DNA from: Thermomonas brevis
GTDB lineage: Bacteria; Pseudomonadota; Gammaproteobacteria; Xanthomonadales; Xanthomonadaceae
Assembly (NCBI RefSeq): GCF_014395425.1
Contig: NZ_CP060711.1
Location: forward strand, 2,480,001 to 2,544,000
DNA: 64,000 nucleotides
Reading direction: 5' to 3'
In this document: positions 56,133 through 63,901 of the stretch, piece by piece
How positions within the stretch are numbered: the stretch's first letter is position 1
How the letters are laid out: each line of letters begins with the position of its first letter
Program-made: the position numbers and the translations under genes
Notes under the pieces: generated by a model
Databases searched by the model: none
Told to the model about the DNA's origin: nothing
What the model saw: only the letters and a program-made list of their open reading frames with translations

Positions 56133-56925
56133 CGCGCTGCGCGACGCCGTGATCGGCCTCGCGCGCAGGGCCGCCGCCGAGATCCTCGCCGTCTACGACA
56201 GCGCGTCGTTCGAGGTGGATGCCGCGGTCCAGCACAAGGATGACAACTCGCCGCTGACCGCCGCCGACCTGGCCTCGCACCGCTGCATCGTCGCCGGCCT
56301 GCGTGCGCTGACGCCGGACATCCCGGTGCTGTCGGAGGAATCGAAGGACGCCGACATCGCCGAGCGCCGCGCGTGGAAGACGCTGTGGCTGGTCGATCCG
56401 CTGGACGGCACCCGCGAGTTCGTCAAGCGCAACGGCGAGTTCACCGTCAACATCGCGCTGATCGAGGAGGGCGTGACGACCTTCGGCGTGATCCAGCAGC
56501 CGGTCACCGGCGCGCTGTGGCACGGCGCGCCCGGTCGCGGCGCGTTCCGCCGCGACGCCGACACCGACGTGCCGATCCATGCGCGCATTCCCGCCGCCTC
56601 GCCGTTGCGCATCGCCGCCAGCCGCTCGCACCGCGACGCGCGCACGCAGGCGCTGCTGGACGCGCTGCCGGGCAGCGAGGTGCTGGGCTGCGGCTCCTCG
56701 CTGAAGTTCTGCCGGATCGCCGAGGGCGCGATGGACCTGTATCCGCGCTTCGGCCCGACCAGCGAATGGGACACCGCCGCCGGGCAGGCGATCCTGGAGG
56801 CGGCCGGCGGCGCGGTGCTCGATCCGCGCGGCCGCCCGTTCCGCTACAACCAGCGCGACACGCTGCTCAATGGCGATTTCGTCGCGCTCGGCGATGTCGC
56901 ACTGCCGTGGCGGGATTGGGTTTGA
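56119..56925 (+). CDS. cysQ: 3'(2'),5'-bisphosphate nucleotidase CysQ
   Basis: This Mg-dependent, Li-sensitive phosphatase of 268 residues converts PAP to AMP, preventing build-up from sulfate assimilation. Metal motifs are SPLTAADLASH, LSEESKD and the signature LVDPLDGTREFVKRNGEF, then GCGSSLKFCRIAEGAMDLYPR and WDTAAGQAILEAAGG. The start may be ATG 56119 or 56125. It overlaps nudE. An inverted repeat follows the stop. Confidence 0.94.
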   Translation: MHMNDALRDAVIGLARRAAAEILAVYDSASFEVDAAVQHKDDNSPLTAADLASHRCIVAGLRALTPDIPVLSEESKDADIAERRAWKTLWLVDPLDGTREFVKRNGEFTVNIALIEEGVTTFGVIQQPVTGALWHGAPGRGAFRRDADTDVPIHARIPAASPLRIAASRSHRDARTQALLDALPGSEVLGCGSSLKFCRIAEGAMDLYPRFGPTSEWDTAAGQAILEAAGGAVLDPRGRPFRYNQRDTLLNGDFVALGDVALPWRDWV

Positions 56926-56931
56926 TTTTTT

Positions 56932-57012
56932 GACGCGGATTGGCGCGGACGACACGGATGAAGCTTCGGATGCGAAAAGGCTTTATCCGCGTCATCCGCA
57001 TTGATCCGCGTC
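56932..57012. repeat. Imperfect inverted repeat between cysQ and mazG (33-base arms)
   Basis: GACGCGGATTGGCGCGGACG... (56932-56964) pairs with GCTTTATCCGCGTCATCCGC... (56980-57012) over 33 bases with about seven mismatches. Within each arm a GCGGA(T/C) unit recurs. A run of six T precedes it. It resembles dispersed xanthomonad palindromes and may double as a terminator. Confidence 0.75.
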
Positions 57013-57034
57013 CGGATGTTCCTGAGGTTCACCG

Positions 57035-57916
57035 ATGCAAGACAAGACGGAAAACATCGCGCAACTGCTCGCCATCATGGCGAAGCTGCGCGATCCGGAC
57101 GGCGGCTGTCCCTGGGATCTCGAACAGGACTTCGCCACGATTGCGCCGTACACCATCGAGGAAGCCTACGAGGTCGCCGACGCCATCGACCGGGGCGACA
57201 TGGCCGACCTGAAGGATGAGCTGGGCGACCTGCTGCTGCAGGTGGCGTTCCACGCGCGGATGGCGGAGGAGGCCGGCGCCTTCGATTTCGATGACGTGGC
57301 GGCTGCGATCTGCGACAAGATGGTGCGTCGGCATCCGCATGTATTTGCCGCACAGGGATGTGCCAATGCCGCGGGAGGCAGGATGCCGGGAGCGGCCGGC
57401 GACATGCATGCGGACGACAGCGGCGAAGTGCTGCGCAACTGGGACGCGATCAAGCGCGCCGAGCGCGAGGCGAAGGGCGAAGCCGACGCGTCGGCGCTGG
57501 CCGGCATTTCGCGCGGGCTGCCGGAATGGCAGCGCGCGGTGAAGCTGCAGCACAAGGCGGCCAAGGTCGGCTTCGACTGGCCAGATCCTGCGCCTGTGCT
57601 GGACAAGCTGCGCGAGGAACTCGACGAGGTGCGCGCCGAGTTCGACGCCGTCGCCGCCGCGCCGGGCGATGCCGAAGCGCGCGACCGGCTGGAGGACGAG
57701 ATCGGCGACGTGCTGTTCGTCTGCGCCAATCTGGCGCGGCACGCCAAGGTCGACGTGGGCGGCGCGCTGCGCCGCGCCAACCGCAAGTTCGAGCGCCGCT
57801 TCCGCGCGATGGAAGCGCTGGCCGAGGCGGACGGCGGCCTTGCCGGGAAACCGCTGGACGCGCAGGATCGCTATTGGGACCTGGCCAAGGCGGCGGAGAA
57901 GGAAGGCAAGCGATGA
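57035..57916 (+). CDS. mazG: Nucleoside triphosphate pyrophosphohydrolase MazG, with short insert
   Basis: This 293-residue protein has two all-alpha MazG domains and hydrolyses NTPs to NMPs and PPi. MAKLRDPDGGCPWDLEQDFA, EEAYEVADAID, DELGDLLLQVAFHARM, then RRHPHVF; the second domain has EELDEVRAEF and EDEIGDVLFVCANLARH. After RRHPHVFA there is an extra segment of about 17 residues (QGCANAAGGRMPGAAGDM), where E. coli MazG has a short loop before EVLxxWxxIK. It is encoded by a small palindrome-rich stretch. The stop overlaps the next gene by ATGA. Confidence 0.95.
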   Translation: MQDKTENIAQLLAIMAKLRDPDGGCPWDLEQDFATIAPYTIEEAYEVADAIDRGDMADLKDELGDLLLQVAFHARMAEEAGAFDFDDVAAAICDKMVRRHPHVFAAQGCANAAGGRMPGAAGDMHADDSGEVLRNWDAIKRAEREAKGEADASALAGISRGLPEWQRAVKLQHKAAKVGFDWPDPAPVLDKLREELDEVRAEFDAVAAAPGDAEARDRLEDEIGDVLFVCANLARHAKVDVGGALRRANRKFERRFRAMEALAEADGGLAGKPLDAQDRYWDLAKAAEKEGKR

Positions 57917-58218
57917 GCGAGGGTTTCGCCAGCTTCCGCGAGTTCTATCCGTTCTATCTGGGCGAACACCGCAACCGCACCTGCCGGCGGCTGCATTTCA
58001 CCGGCACGAGCTTCGCCATCGGCTTCATCGTGCTGGCGATCAAGAGCGGCAATGCCTGGTGGCTGCTGGCGGCGCTGCTCTCGGGCTACGCCTTCGCCTG
58101 GATCGGCCACTTCTTCTTCGAGAAGAACCGCCCGGCCACCTTCAAGCATCCGCTCTATTCCTTCGCCGGCGACTGGGTGATGTACCGGGACATCCTGATC
58201 GGCCGCATTCCGTTCTAG
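57913..58218 (+). CDS. DUF962 / Mpo1-like membrane protein
   Basis: This 101-residue protein matches the Mpo1-like (DUF962) pattern: FYPFYLGEHRNRTCRRLHFTGT, two hydrophobic helices (FAIGFIVLAIKSG, WWLLAALLSGYAFAWIGHFFFEKN) and HPLYSFAGDWVMYRDIL. The yeast relative Mpo1 is a 2-hydroxy fatty acid dioxygenase; conserved His residues are present here. The bacterial role is unknown. It overlaps mazG by four bases. Confidence 0.88.
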   Translation: MSEGFASFREFYPFYLGEHRNRTCRRLHFTGTSFAIGFIVLAIKSGNAWWLLAALLSGYAFAWIGHFFFEKNRPATFKHPLYSFAGDWVMYRDILIGRIPF

Positions 58219-58231
58219 CGATGATGCGGGC

Positions 58232-58347
58232 GGCATCCGTGCGGCCGGAACCCGCCCAGGGACACGCCGTGAATACGTCCATGTAGGCTCATCGGCGGCA
58301 TCCATGCCGCCGATGGTCCCTGAGCGGGCCCCGGCCACACGGATGCC
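58232..58347. repeat. Nested inverted-repeat element between convergent genes
   Basis: The outer arms 58232-58255 (GGCATCCGTGCGGCCGG...) and 58324-58347 are reverse complements over 24 bases with about three mismatches. Inside is a hairpin, CGGCGGCAT/ATGCCGCCG, and the text GTGAATACGTCCATG, a familiar xanthomonad dispersed repeat. It may also serve as a bidirectional terminator. Confidence 0.8.
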
Positions 58348-58362
58348 TCTGCGACATCGGCG

Positions 58363-58704
58363 TCACTCCTGGAAGATCAGCCACGCCGCCACCAGGATCA
58401 GCGCGAACCCCGCCCAATGGTTCCACTTCAGCGGCTGGCCGAGATAGAAGGCGGAGAAGCCGGCGAACACCAGCAGGGTGATGACCTCCTGCATGCCCTT
58501 GAGCTGCGGCGCGCTGTAGACGGTGCTGCCGATGCGGTTGGCCGGCACCATCAACATGTATTCGAAGAAGGCGATCCCCCAGCTGATCAGGATGACCTTG
58601 GGCAGCGCCACCTCCTTGTGTTTGAGGTGACCGTACCAGGCGAACGTCATGAACACGTTCGAGAACACCAGAAGAAGCGGCGACAGCAAGCGGGCGTACG
58701 GCAT
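58363..58704 (-). CDS. DUF486 (DMT-like) small membrane protein
   Basis: This 113-residue protein has four hydrophobic helices: LLSPLLLVFSNVFMTFAWYG, VILISWGIAFFEYMLMVPANRIG, QEVITLLVFAGFSAFYLG and HWAGFALILVAAWLIFQE. This is the DUF486 family, distantly related to drug/metabolite transporters. The substrate is unknown. It is a single gene, divergent from the response regulator at 58813. Confidence 0.9.
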   Translation of the reverse strand: MPYARLLSPLLLVFSNVFMTFAWYGHLKHKEVALPKVILISWGIAFFEYMLMVPANRIGSTVYSAPQLKGMQEVITLLVFAGFSAFYLGQPLKWNHWAGFALILVAAWLIFQE

Positions 58705-58812
58705 GCGAGACTTCCACGGAATGTCCGGAGCGGGGCGCAGTTTAGTCTTCTTCACGCCGTGTCGACCTGCGGATGGGCATGTTTTTCCAAGGGCTATCCA
58801 AACGAGGCGCGC

Positions 58813-59514
58813 ATGCGCGAACAGGAACAGGCGGGACTGGTACTCATCGTCGAGGACAACCGCAACATCTCCGAGATGGTGGGCGAATACCTGGAAAGCC
58901 GCGGGTTCGAAGTGGACTACGCGGCCGATGGCGTGGACGGCTACAGGCTGGCGGCGGAGAACGCCTACGACGCCATCGTGCTCGACCTGATGTTGCCGCG
59001 GCTGGACGGCATCGAGGTCTGCCGGCGGCTGCGCGCCGAGGCGCGCAAGTCCACGCCGATCCTGATGCTGACCGCGCGCGACACGCTGGACGACAAGCTG
59101 ACCGGGCTGTCGTCGGGCGCCGACGACTACCTGACCAAGCCGTTCGCGATCCGCGAACTGGAAGCGCGCCTGCACGCGCTGATCCGCCGCGACCGCCGCC
59201 AGGTGGGTTCGGAGGTCTTGCAGGTCGCCGACCTGTCCCTGGATCCGGCCTCGCTGCGCGCCACCCGCGCCGGCTGCGAGCTGCAGCTGTCGCCGATCGC
59301 GCTGCGCCTGCTGTCGATCCTGATGCGCGAGTCGCCGCGGGTGGTCAGCCGGCAGGAGATCGAGCGCGAGATCTGGGGCGACGAGCTGCCGGATTCCGAC
59401 ACCCTGCGCAGCCACCTGTACAACCTGCGCAAGGTCATGGACAAGCCGTTCGAACGGCCGCTGCTGCACACCGTGCAAAGCGCCGGCTACCGGATCGCGG
59501 ATCTGGCGGCGTAG
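58813..59514 (+). CDS. OmpR/PhoB-family response regulator
   Basis: This 233-residue regulator has a receiver (LVLIVEDNRNISEMV, phosphoacceptor Asp in IVLDLMLPRLDGIE, MLTARDTLDDKL, YLTKPFAIREL) and a winged-helix DNA-binding domain (LSPIALRLLSILM, VVSRQEIEREIWGD, LRSHLYNLRKVMD, TVQSAGYRI). It is followed within about 16 bases by a kinase without a sensor domain, and then by MacA/MacB genes that it may control. Confidence 0.94.
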   Translation: MREQEQAGLVLIVEDNRNISEMVGEYLESRGFEVDYAADGVDGYRLAAENAYDAIVLDLMLPRLDGIEVCRRLRAEARKSTPILMLTARDTLDDKLTGLSSGADDYLTKPFAIRELEARLHALIRRDRRQVGSEVLQVADLSLDPASLRATRAGCELQLSPIALRLLSILMRESPRVVSRQEIEREIWGDELPDSDTLRSHLYNLRKVMDKPFERPLLHTVQSAGYRIADLAA

Positions 59515-59530
59515 CGCATTGTCCGCGGCC

Positions 59531-60226
59531 ATGTCCACGCACTCGCCCAGTTCCTTGCCAGCCGTCGGACCGGCTGCGGATGCTGAATCCCGCGAGCGCG
59601 ATTTCACCCGCGACGCCAGCCATGAGCTGCGCACGCCGCTGACCGTGATCCGGGTCGCCAGCGACCTGATCGCCCATGACGACGGTCTGTCGAACGCCTC
59701 GCGTCGCTCGCTGGGGCGCATCCAGGACGCGGTGGCGGGCATGGAGGCGATCATCGACGCGCTGCTGCTGCTGGCGCGCTGCGAGCAGACGGTGATGGAG
59801 CTGGAAGAGGTGCGGGTGCGCGAGGTAGTGGAGCACGAGCTGGAGCGCGTGCTGCCGCTGCTGCGCTACAAGGGGCTGGAGCTGCGGCTGGAGATCGAGG
59901 CCGAGCCGGTGCTGCACGCGCCGCCGCGGGTGCTGCAGGTGATGCTGGGCAATCTGCTGGGCAACGCGGTGCGCTTCACCGACGCCGGCGAAGTGCGGGT
60001 CTGTCTGCAGGCGGACCGGCTGTGCGTGGAAGACACCGGCATCGGCATGGACGCGGCGACGCTGGCGCGCGCGTTCGAGCCGTTCTACCGCGGCGAGGGC
60101 GAGCAGGTGGCCGGGCCGGGGCTGGGCCTGTCCATCGCCCACAGGCTGGGCCAGCGCTGCGGCTGGCCGCTGCGGCTGGAGAGCGCGCCGGGGCGCGGGA
60201 CGCAGGCGACCATCCTGTTCGGCTGA
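59531..60226 (+). CDS. Histidine kinase core without sensor or membrane segments
   Basis: This is a protein of about 231 residues. HisKA has the H-box SHELRTPLTVIRVASDL, and the ATPase has the N-box LGNLLGNAVRFTD, G1 VEDTGIGMD, F-box FEPFYRG and G2 GPGLGLSIAHRL. There is no membrane helix or sensory domain, and the upstream gene ends four to 16 bases earlier, so nothing is missing on the DNA except by deletion. TTG 59519 is an alternative start. It probably pairs with the regulator at 58813. It may take its signal through another protein, or it may be a truncated kinase. Confidence 0.88.
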   Translation: MSTHSPSSLPAVGPAADAESRERDFTRDASHELRTPLTVIRVASDLIAHDDGLSNASRRSLGRIQDAVAGMEAIIDALLLLARCEQTVMELEEVRVREVVEHELERVLPLLRYKGLELRLEIEAEPVLHAPPRVLQVMLGNLLGNAVRFTDAGEVRVCLQADRLCVEDTGIGMDAATLARAFEPFYRGEGEQVAGPGLGLSIAHRLGQRCGWPLRLESAPGRGTQATILFG

Positions 60227-60354
60227 CTTCGGCCGAAGCGGGGCCATGACTGACGGCACGGTTGCGGCGCGCGCGCGCCGGTCAGGATGCGCCGCTGTCA
60301 ACCGGATGCGCAGCCGCGCGTTCCCACCCGTCAATCCTCCCCGACTGCCCACGC

Positions 60355-61926
60355 ATGAGCCAGACACGCCGTCCCCGTAGCACCTTCCCCCTGCGCAAGA
60401 TCGGCGTGGCCGTCGCCATCGTGGCCGTCCTCGCGGCCGGCGGCTATTTCTGGCACAAGCGCGGGCAGGCCGACGCGGCCGGCGGCTACCGCACCGAGAC
60501 GGTGCAGCGCGGCGACATCCGCGTGGCCATCTCCTCCACCGGCACGCTCAGCGCCATCACCACCGTCACCGTGGGCAGCCAGATTTCCGGGCAGGTCACC
60601 GACGTGCTGGTCGATTTCAATTCGCCGGTGAAGAAGGGCGACGTGCTGGCGCGGATCGACCCCAGCACCTACCAGGCGCAGCTGGAGCAGGGCAACGCGC
60701 AGATCGCCTCGGCCCGCGCCTCGCTGGCGCAGGCGCAGGCGACGCTGAAGAACGCCGAACTGGACTACCGCCGCAAGGCCGACCTGGGCCAGCAGAAGCT
60801 GGTGGCGCAGGGCGACGTCGACCAGGCGCGCGCCGCGTTCCAGCAGGCGCAGGCGCAGGTGAACTCGGCGCAGGCGCAGATCCGCCAGCAGACCGCCTCG
60901 CTGAAGAACACCGAGGTGAACATCGACCGCGCGGTCATCCGCTCGCCGGTGGACGGCGTGGTGCTGACCCGCAGCATCGAGCCGGGCCAGACCGTGGCGG
61001 CCAGCTTCTCGGCGCCGGAGCTGTTCACCATCGCCGAAGACCTGTCGAAGATGAAGATCGAGCTGGCCGTCGACGAATCCGACATCGGCCAGGTCAAGGT
61101 CGGCCAGGCCGTGAGCTTCACCGCCGACGCCTTCCCCGACCGCCAGTTCAAGGGCACGGTGGAGCAGGTGCGGCTGGCCGCCACCACCACCAACAACGTG
61201 GTGACCTACCCGGTGGTGGTGACCGTGGACAACACCGACGGCACCCTGCTGCCGGGGCTGACCGTCAACGCGGAAATCGAGGTCAGCAAGCGCGAGGGCG
61301 TGCTCAAGGTGGGCAACGCGGCGCTGCGCTTCAAGCCGGCGGACGGCTCGGCGCTGGCCGACATGAAGCCGGAAGGCGCGGCGCAGGGCGGCCAGAATGG
61401 CGGCGCCGGCCGCGGTCCGGGCATGGGCGAGGACCTGCAGAACCTGGCGGCGACGCTGGGCCTGTCGGCGGAGCAGAAGGCCGCGTTCGACGGCGCGTTG
61501 CAGGAGATGCAGCAGCGCCAGGCCGAGCGCGCCGCGCAGGCGCAGCAGAGCGCGCAGGGCCAGCAGCAGGGCGGCAGCCGGCTGTTCGGCGGCGGCCCCG
61601 GCATGCGGATGGGCGGCGGCCAGGGCCGCGGCGACGCCGGCATGATGGCGCAGATGCGCTCGCGCATGCGCGACCGCTTCAACCAGCAGTTCTCGGCCTT
61701 CGTGGCGACCCTCGACGACGCCCAGCGCGCGAAGTGGAACGCCGGCCTGGACGCGCAGCTCAACGCAAAGCGCGTGGTGGCCTACAAGCTGGCGAACGGC
61801 AGGCCGCAGGCGGTGATGGTCAAGGTCGGCGTCAGCGACGGCAGCAGCACCGAGGTGTCCGGGCGCGACATCAAGGAAGGCGACCTGATCATTTCCGGCG
61901 AGCGCGCGGCCACGGAGAGCAAGTGA
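60355..61926 (+). CDS. macA: MacA-like periplasmic adaptor with CpxP-like insert
   Basis: This 523-residue adaptor has one N-terminal helix (IGVAVAIVAVLAAGGYFW), lipoyl halves (GTLSAITTVTVGSQISGQV and AVIRSPVDGVVLTRSIEPGQTV), an alpha-hairpin rich in Ala/Gln and a beta-barrel (DIGQVKVGQAVSFTADAFPD). About residues 345-470 are an insert unlike MacA: LGLSAEQKAAFDGALQEMQQ, then Gly/Met-rich linker, then MMAQMRSRMRDRFNQQF and LDDAQRAKW, resembling CpxP/Spy metal- or stress-binding proteins. The membrane-proximal domain resumes after it. It works with the ATPase and permease that follow. Confidence 0.9.
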   Translation: MSQTRRPRSTFPLRKIGVAVAIVAVLAAGGYFWHKRGQADAAGGYRTETVQRGDIRVAISSTGTLSAITTVTVGSQISGQVTDVLVDFNSPVKKGDVLARIDPSTYQAQLEQGNAQIASARASLAQAQATLKNAELDYRRKADLGQQKLVAQGDVDQARAAFQQAQAQVNSAQAQIRQQTASLKNTEVNIDRAVIRSPVDGVVLTRSIEPGQTVAASFSAPELFTIAEDLSKMKIELAVDESDIGQVKVGQAVSFTADAFPDRQFKGTVEQVRLAATTTNNVVTYPVVVTVDNTDGTLLPGLTVNAEIEVSKREGVLKVGNAALRFKPADGSALADMKPEGAAQGGQNGGAGRGPGMGEDLQNLAATLGLSAEQKAAFDGALQEMQQRQAERAAQAQQSAQGQQQGGSRLFGGGPGMRMGGGQGRGDAGMMAQMRSRMRDRFNQQFSAFVATLDDAQRAKWNAGLDAQLNAKRVVAYKLANGRPQAVMVKVGVSDGSSTEVSGRDIKEGDLIISGERAATESK

Positions 61927-62636
61927 TGGCCGCGGCGGACGCGGTGCCGGTCATCCTCACGCGGGGGCTGGGCAAGGTGTATTCGCCCGGCACCGAGGCG
62001 GAAGTGGTGGCGCTGCAGGGCGTGGACCTGCGCATCGAGCGCGGCGAGTTCGTCGCGATCATGGGGCCGTCGGGTTCGGGCAAGTCCACGCTGATGAACC
62101 TGATCGGCTGCCTGGACACGCCCACTTCCGGCCGCTACGAATGCGACGGCGTGGACGTGTCGACGCTGGACGCCGAGCAGCTGGCGGCGCTGCGCCGCGA
62201 CAAGATCGGCTTCGTGTTCCAGGGCTTCCACCTGCTGCCGCGCATGGACGCCACCGACAATGTGGCGATGCCGATGGGCTACGCGCAGATCCCGCCGGCC
62301 GAGCGCCGCCGCCGCGCGCTGGCGGCGCTGGAGGCGGTGGGGCTGGGCGGGCGCGCCGGGCATTTCCCCAACGAGCTGTCCGGCGGTCAGCAGCAGCGCG
62401 TGGCGATCGCCCGCGCGCTGGTCAACCATCCGCCGATCCTGCTGGCCGACGAACCCACCGGCGCGCTGGACAGCAAGACCGGCGAGGAAATCCTCGCCCT
62501 GTTCAAGCGCCTGCGCGACGACGGCCACACCGTCATCCTGATCACCCACGACGCGCACGTCGCGGCGCACGCCGACCGCACCTACGTGATGCGCGATGGC
62601 GAGCTGCACGCGCAGACCGAAGCGGAGGCCGCATGA
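61926..62636 (+). CDS. macB: MacB-type ABC transporter ATP-binding protein
   Basis: This 236-residue ATPase of the LolD/MacB group has Walker A GPSGSGKST, Q-loop FVFQGFHLLPRMDA, signature ELSGGQQQRVAIARAL, Walker B LLADEPTGALD and H-loop ITHD. In E. coli MacB the ATPase and permease are fused; here they are separate proteins. The ATG is next to the macA stop and the gene overlaps the permease by ATGA. Confidence 0.92.
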   Translation: MAAADAVPVILTRGLGKVYSPGTEAEVVALQGVDLRIERGEFVAIMGPSGSGKSTLMNLIGCLDTPTSGRYECDGVDVSTLDAEQLAALRRDKIGFVFQGFHLLPRMDATDNVAMPMGYAQIPPAERRRRALAALEAVGLGGRAGHFPNELSGGQQQRVAIARALVNHPPILLADEPTGALDSKTGEEILALFKRLRDDGHTVILITHDAHVAAHADRTYVMRDGELHAQTEAEAA

Positions 62637-63871
62637 GCTTCACCGACATCCTGCGCACCGCGTTCTTCGCGCTGCGCGGCAACTGGATGCGCAGCGCGCT
62701 GACCTCGCTGGGCGTGATCATCGGCATCGCGGCGGTGATCGTGATGGTGTCGATCGGCCAGGGCACCCAGGCCGAGATCGACAAGATGGTCTCGGGCCTC
62801 GGCTCGCAGCGGCTGGACATCAGCAGCTTCGGCGGGATGGGGCCGGGCGGCGCGCGCATTGCGCAGGGCAGCCGCTGGACGCTGGGCGAAGGCGACGTGG
62901 AAGCGATCCGCAACGAAGTGCCGGAGGTGCAGTACGCCGCCGGTTCGCTGCGCGGCGGCACCCAGGTGGTGTACGCCGAGAACAACGCGTCCACCCAATG
63001 GCAGGGCGTGGAGCCGGACTGGTTCGCGATCAACGATTGGCAGGTGGCCAAGGGCCAGGGATTCGACGCCGGCGACTACGGCGGCGGCGCGAAACCCGTG
63101 ATCCTGGGCGAAACCGTGCGCAAGGCGCTGTTCGGCGACGACGAGGACGGCATCGGCCAGACCGTGCGCTTGGGCCGCGTGCCGTTCACCGTGGTCGGCG
63201 TGCTGGCGTCCAAGGGGCAGGGCGGTTTCGGCCAGGACCAGGACGACATCGTGGTGGTGCCGCTGGAAGCCGCGCGCCGCCGCCTGTCCAGTTCGCAGAG
63301 CATGCCGCCGGGGGCGGTGCAGGCCATCGCGGTGGGCGTGGACGACGCGAAGAACCTCGCCAGCGCGCAGGCCGAGATCGAGAGCCTGCTGCGCCAGCGC
63401 CACAAGATCGAGCCGGGCGCGGACGACGACTTCGTGGTCCGCAACATCAGCCAGATCGTCGCCACCCGCACCGCCACCACCAATCTGATGTCCAAGCTGC
63501 TGGGCGCGGTGGCCGGCATCTGCCTGATCATCGGCGGCATCGGCATCATGAACATCATGCTGGTGTCGGTGACCGAGCGCATCCGCGAGATCGGCCTGCG
63601 GATGGCGGTGGGCGCGGGCCCGAGCGACGTGCGCCGGCAGTTCCTGGCCGAGGCGATGCTGATCTCGCTGATCGGCGGCGTGATCGGCATCGCGATCGGC
63701 GTGGTCGGCGCCTTGGTGGTCGGCAAGTTCGGCGACCTGCCGGTCGAGCTCAACGCCAAGGTGGTGCTGCTGGCGGCGACGTTCTCGATCTGCACCGGCC
63801 TGTTCTTCGGCTACTACCCGGCGCGCAAGGCCTCGCTGCTGGATCCGATCGAGGCGTTGCGCTCGCAGTAA
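62633..63871 (+). CDS. MacB-type ABC transporter permease
   Basis: This 412-residue permease has one N-terminal helix (ALTSLGVIIGIAAVIVMVSIG), a large periplasmic MacB domain (about residues 50-270) and three C-terminal helices (LGAVAGICLIIGGIGIMNIML, ISLIGGVIGIAIGVVGALVVG, VVLLAATFSICTGLFFGYYPA). It ends in the classic ARKASLLDPIEALR. With the ATPase and MacA-like adaptor it should export an envelope-borne substrate such as a peptide, lipid or drug through an outer-membrane channel that is not encoded in the window. Confidence 0.93.
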   Translation: MSFTDILRTAFFALRGNWMRSALTSLGVIIGIAAVIVMVSIGQGTQAEIDKMVSGLGSQRLDISSFGGMGPGGARIAQGSRWTLGEGDVEAIRNEVPEVQYAAGSLRGGTQVVYAENNASTQWQGVEPDWFAINDWQVAKGQGFDAGDYGGGAKPVILGETVRKALFGDDEDGIGQTVRLGRVPFTVVGVLASKGQGGFGQDQDDIVVVPLEAARRRLSSSQSMPPGAVQAIAVGVDDAKNLASAQAEIESLLRQRHKIEPGADDDFVVRNISQIVATRTATTNLMSKLLGAVAGICLIIGGIGIMNIMLVSVTERIREIGLRMAVGAGPSDVRRQFLAEAMLISLIGGVIGIAIGVVGALVVGKFGDLPVELNAKVVLLAATFSICTGLFFGYYPARKASLLDPIEALRSQ

Positions 63872-63901
63872 GCGCCTTCTTCGCCTTGCCGGGCGGCTTT
63901 T

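Noticed and set aside
59514..59531. Missing sensor domain of the kinase encoded just upstream in another frame
   Set aside because: The preceding region is fully occupied by the response regulator; there is no space for a sensor or membrane segment.
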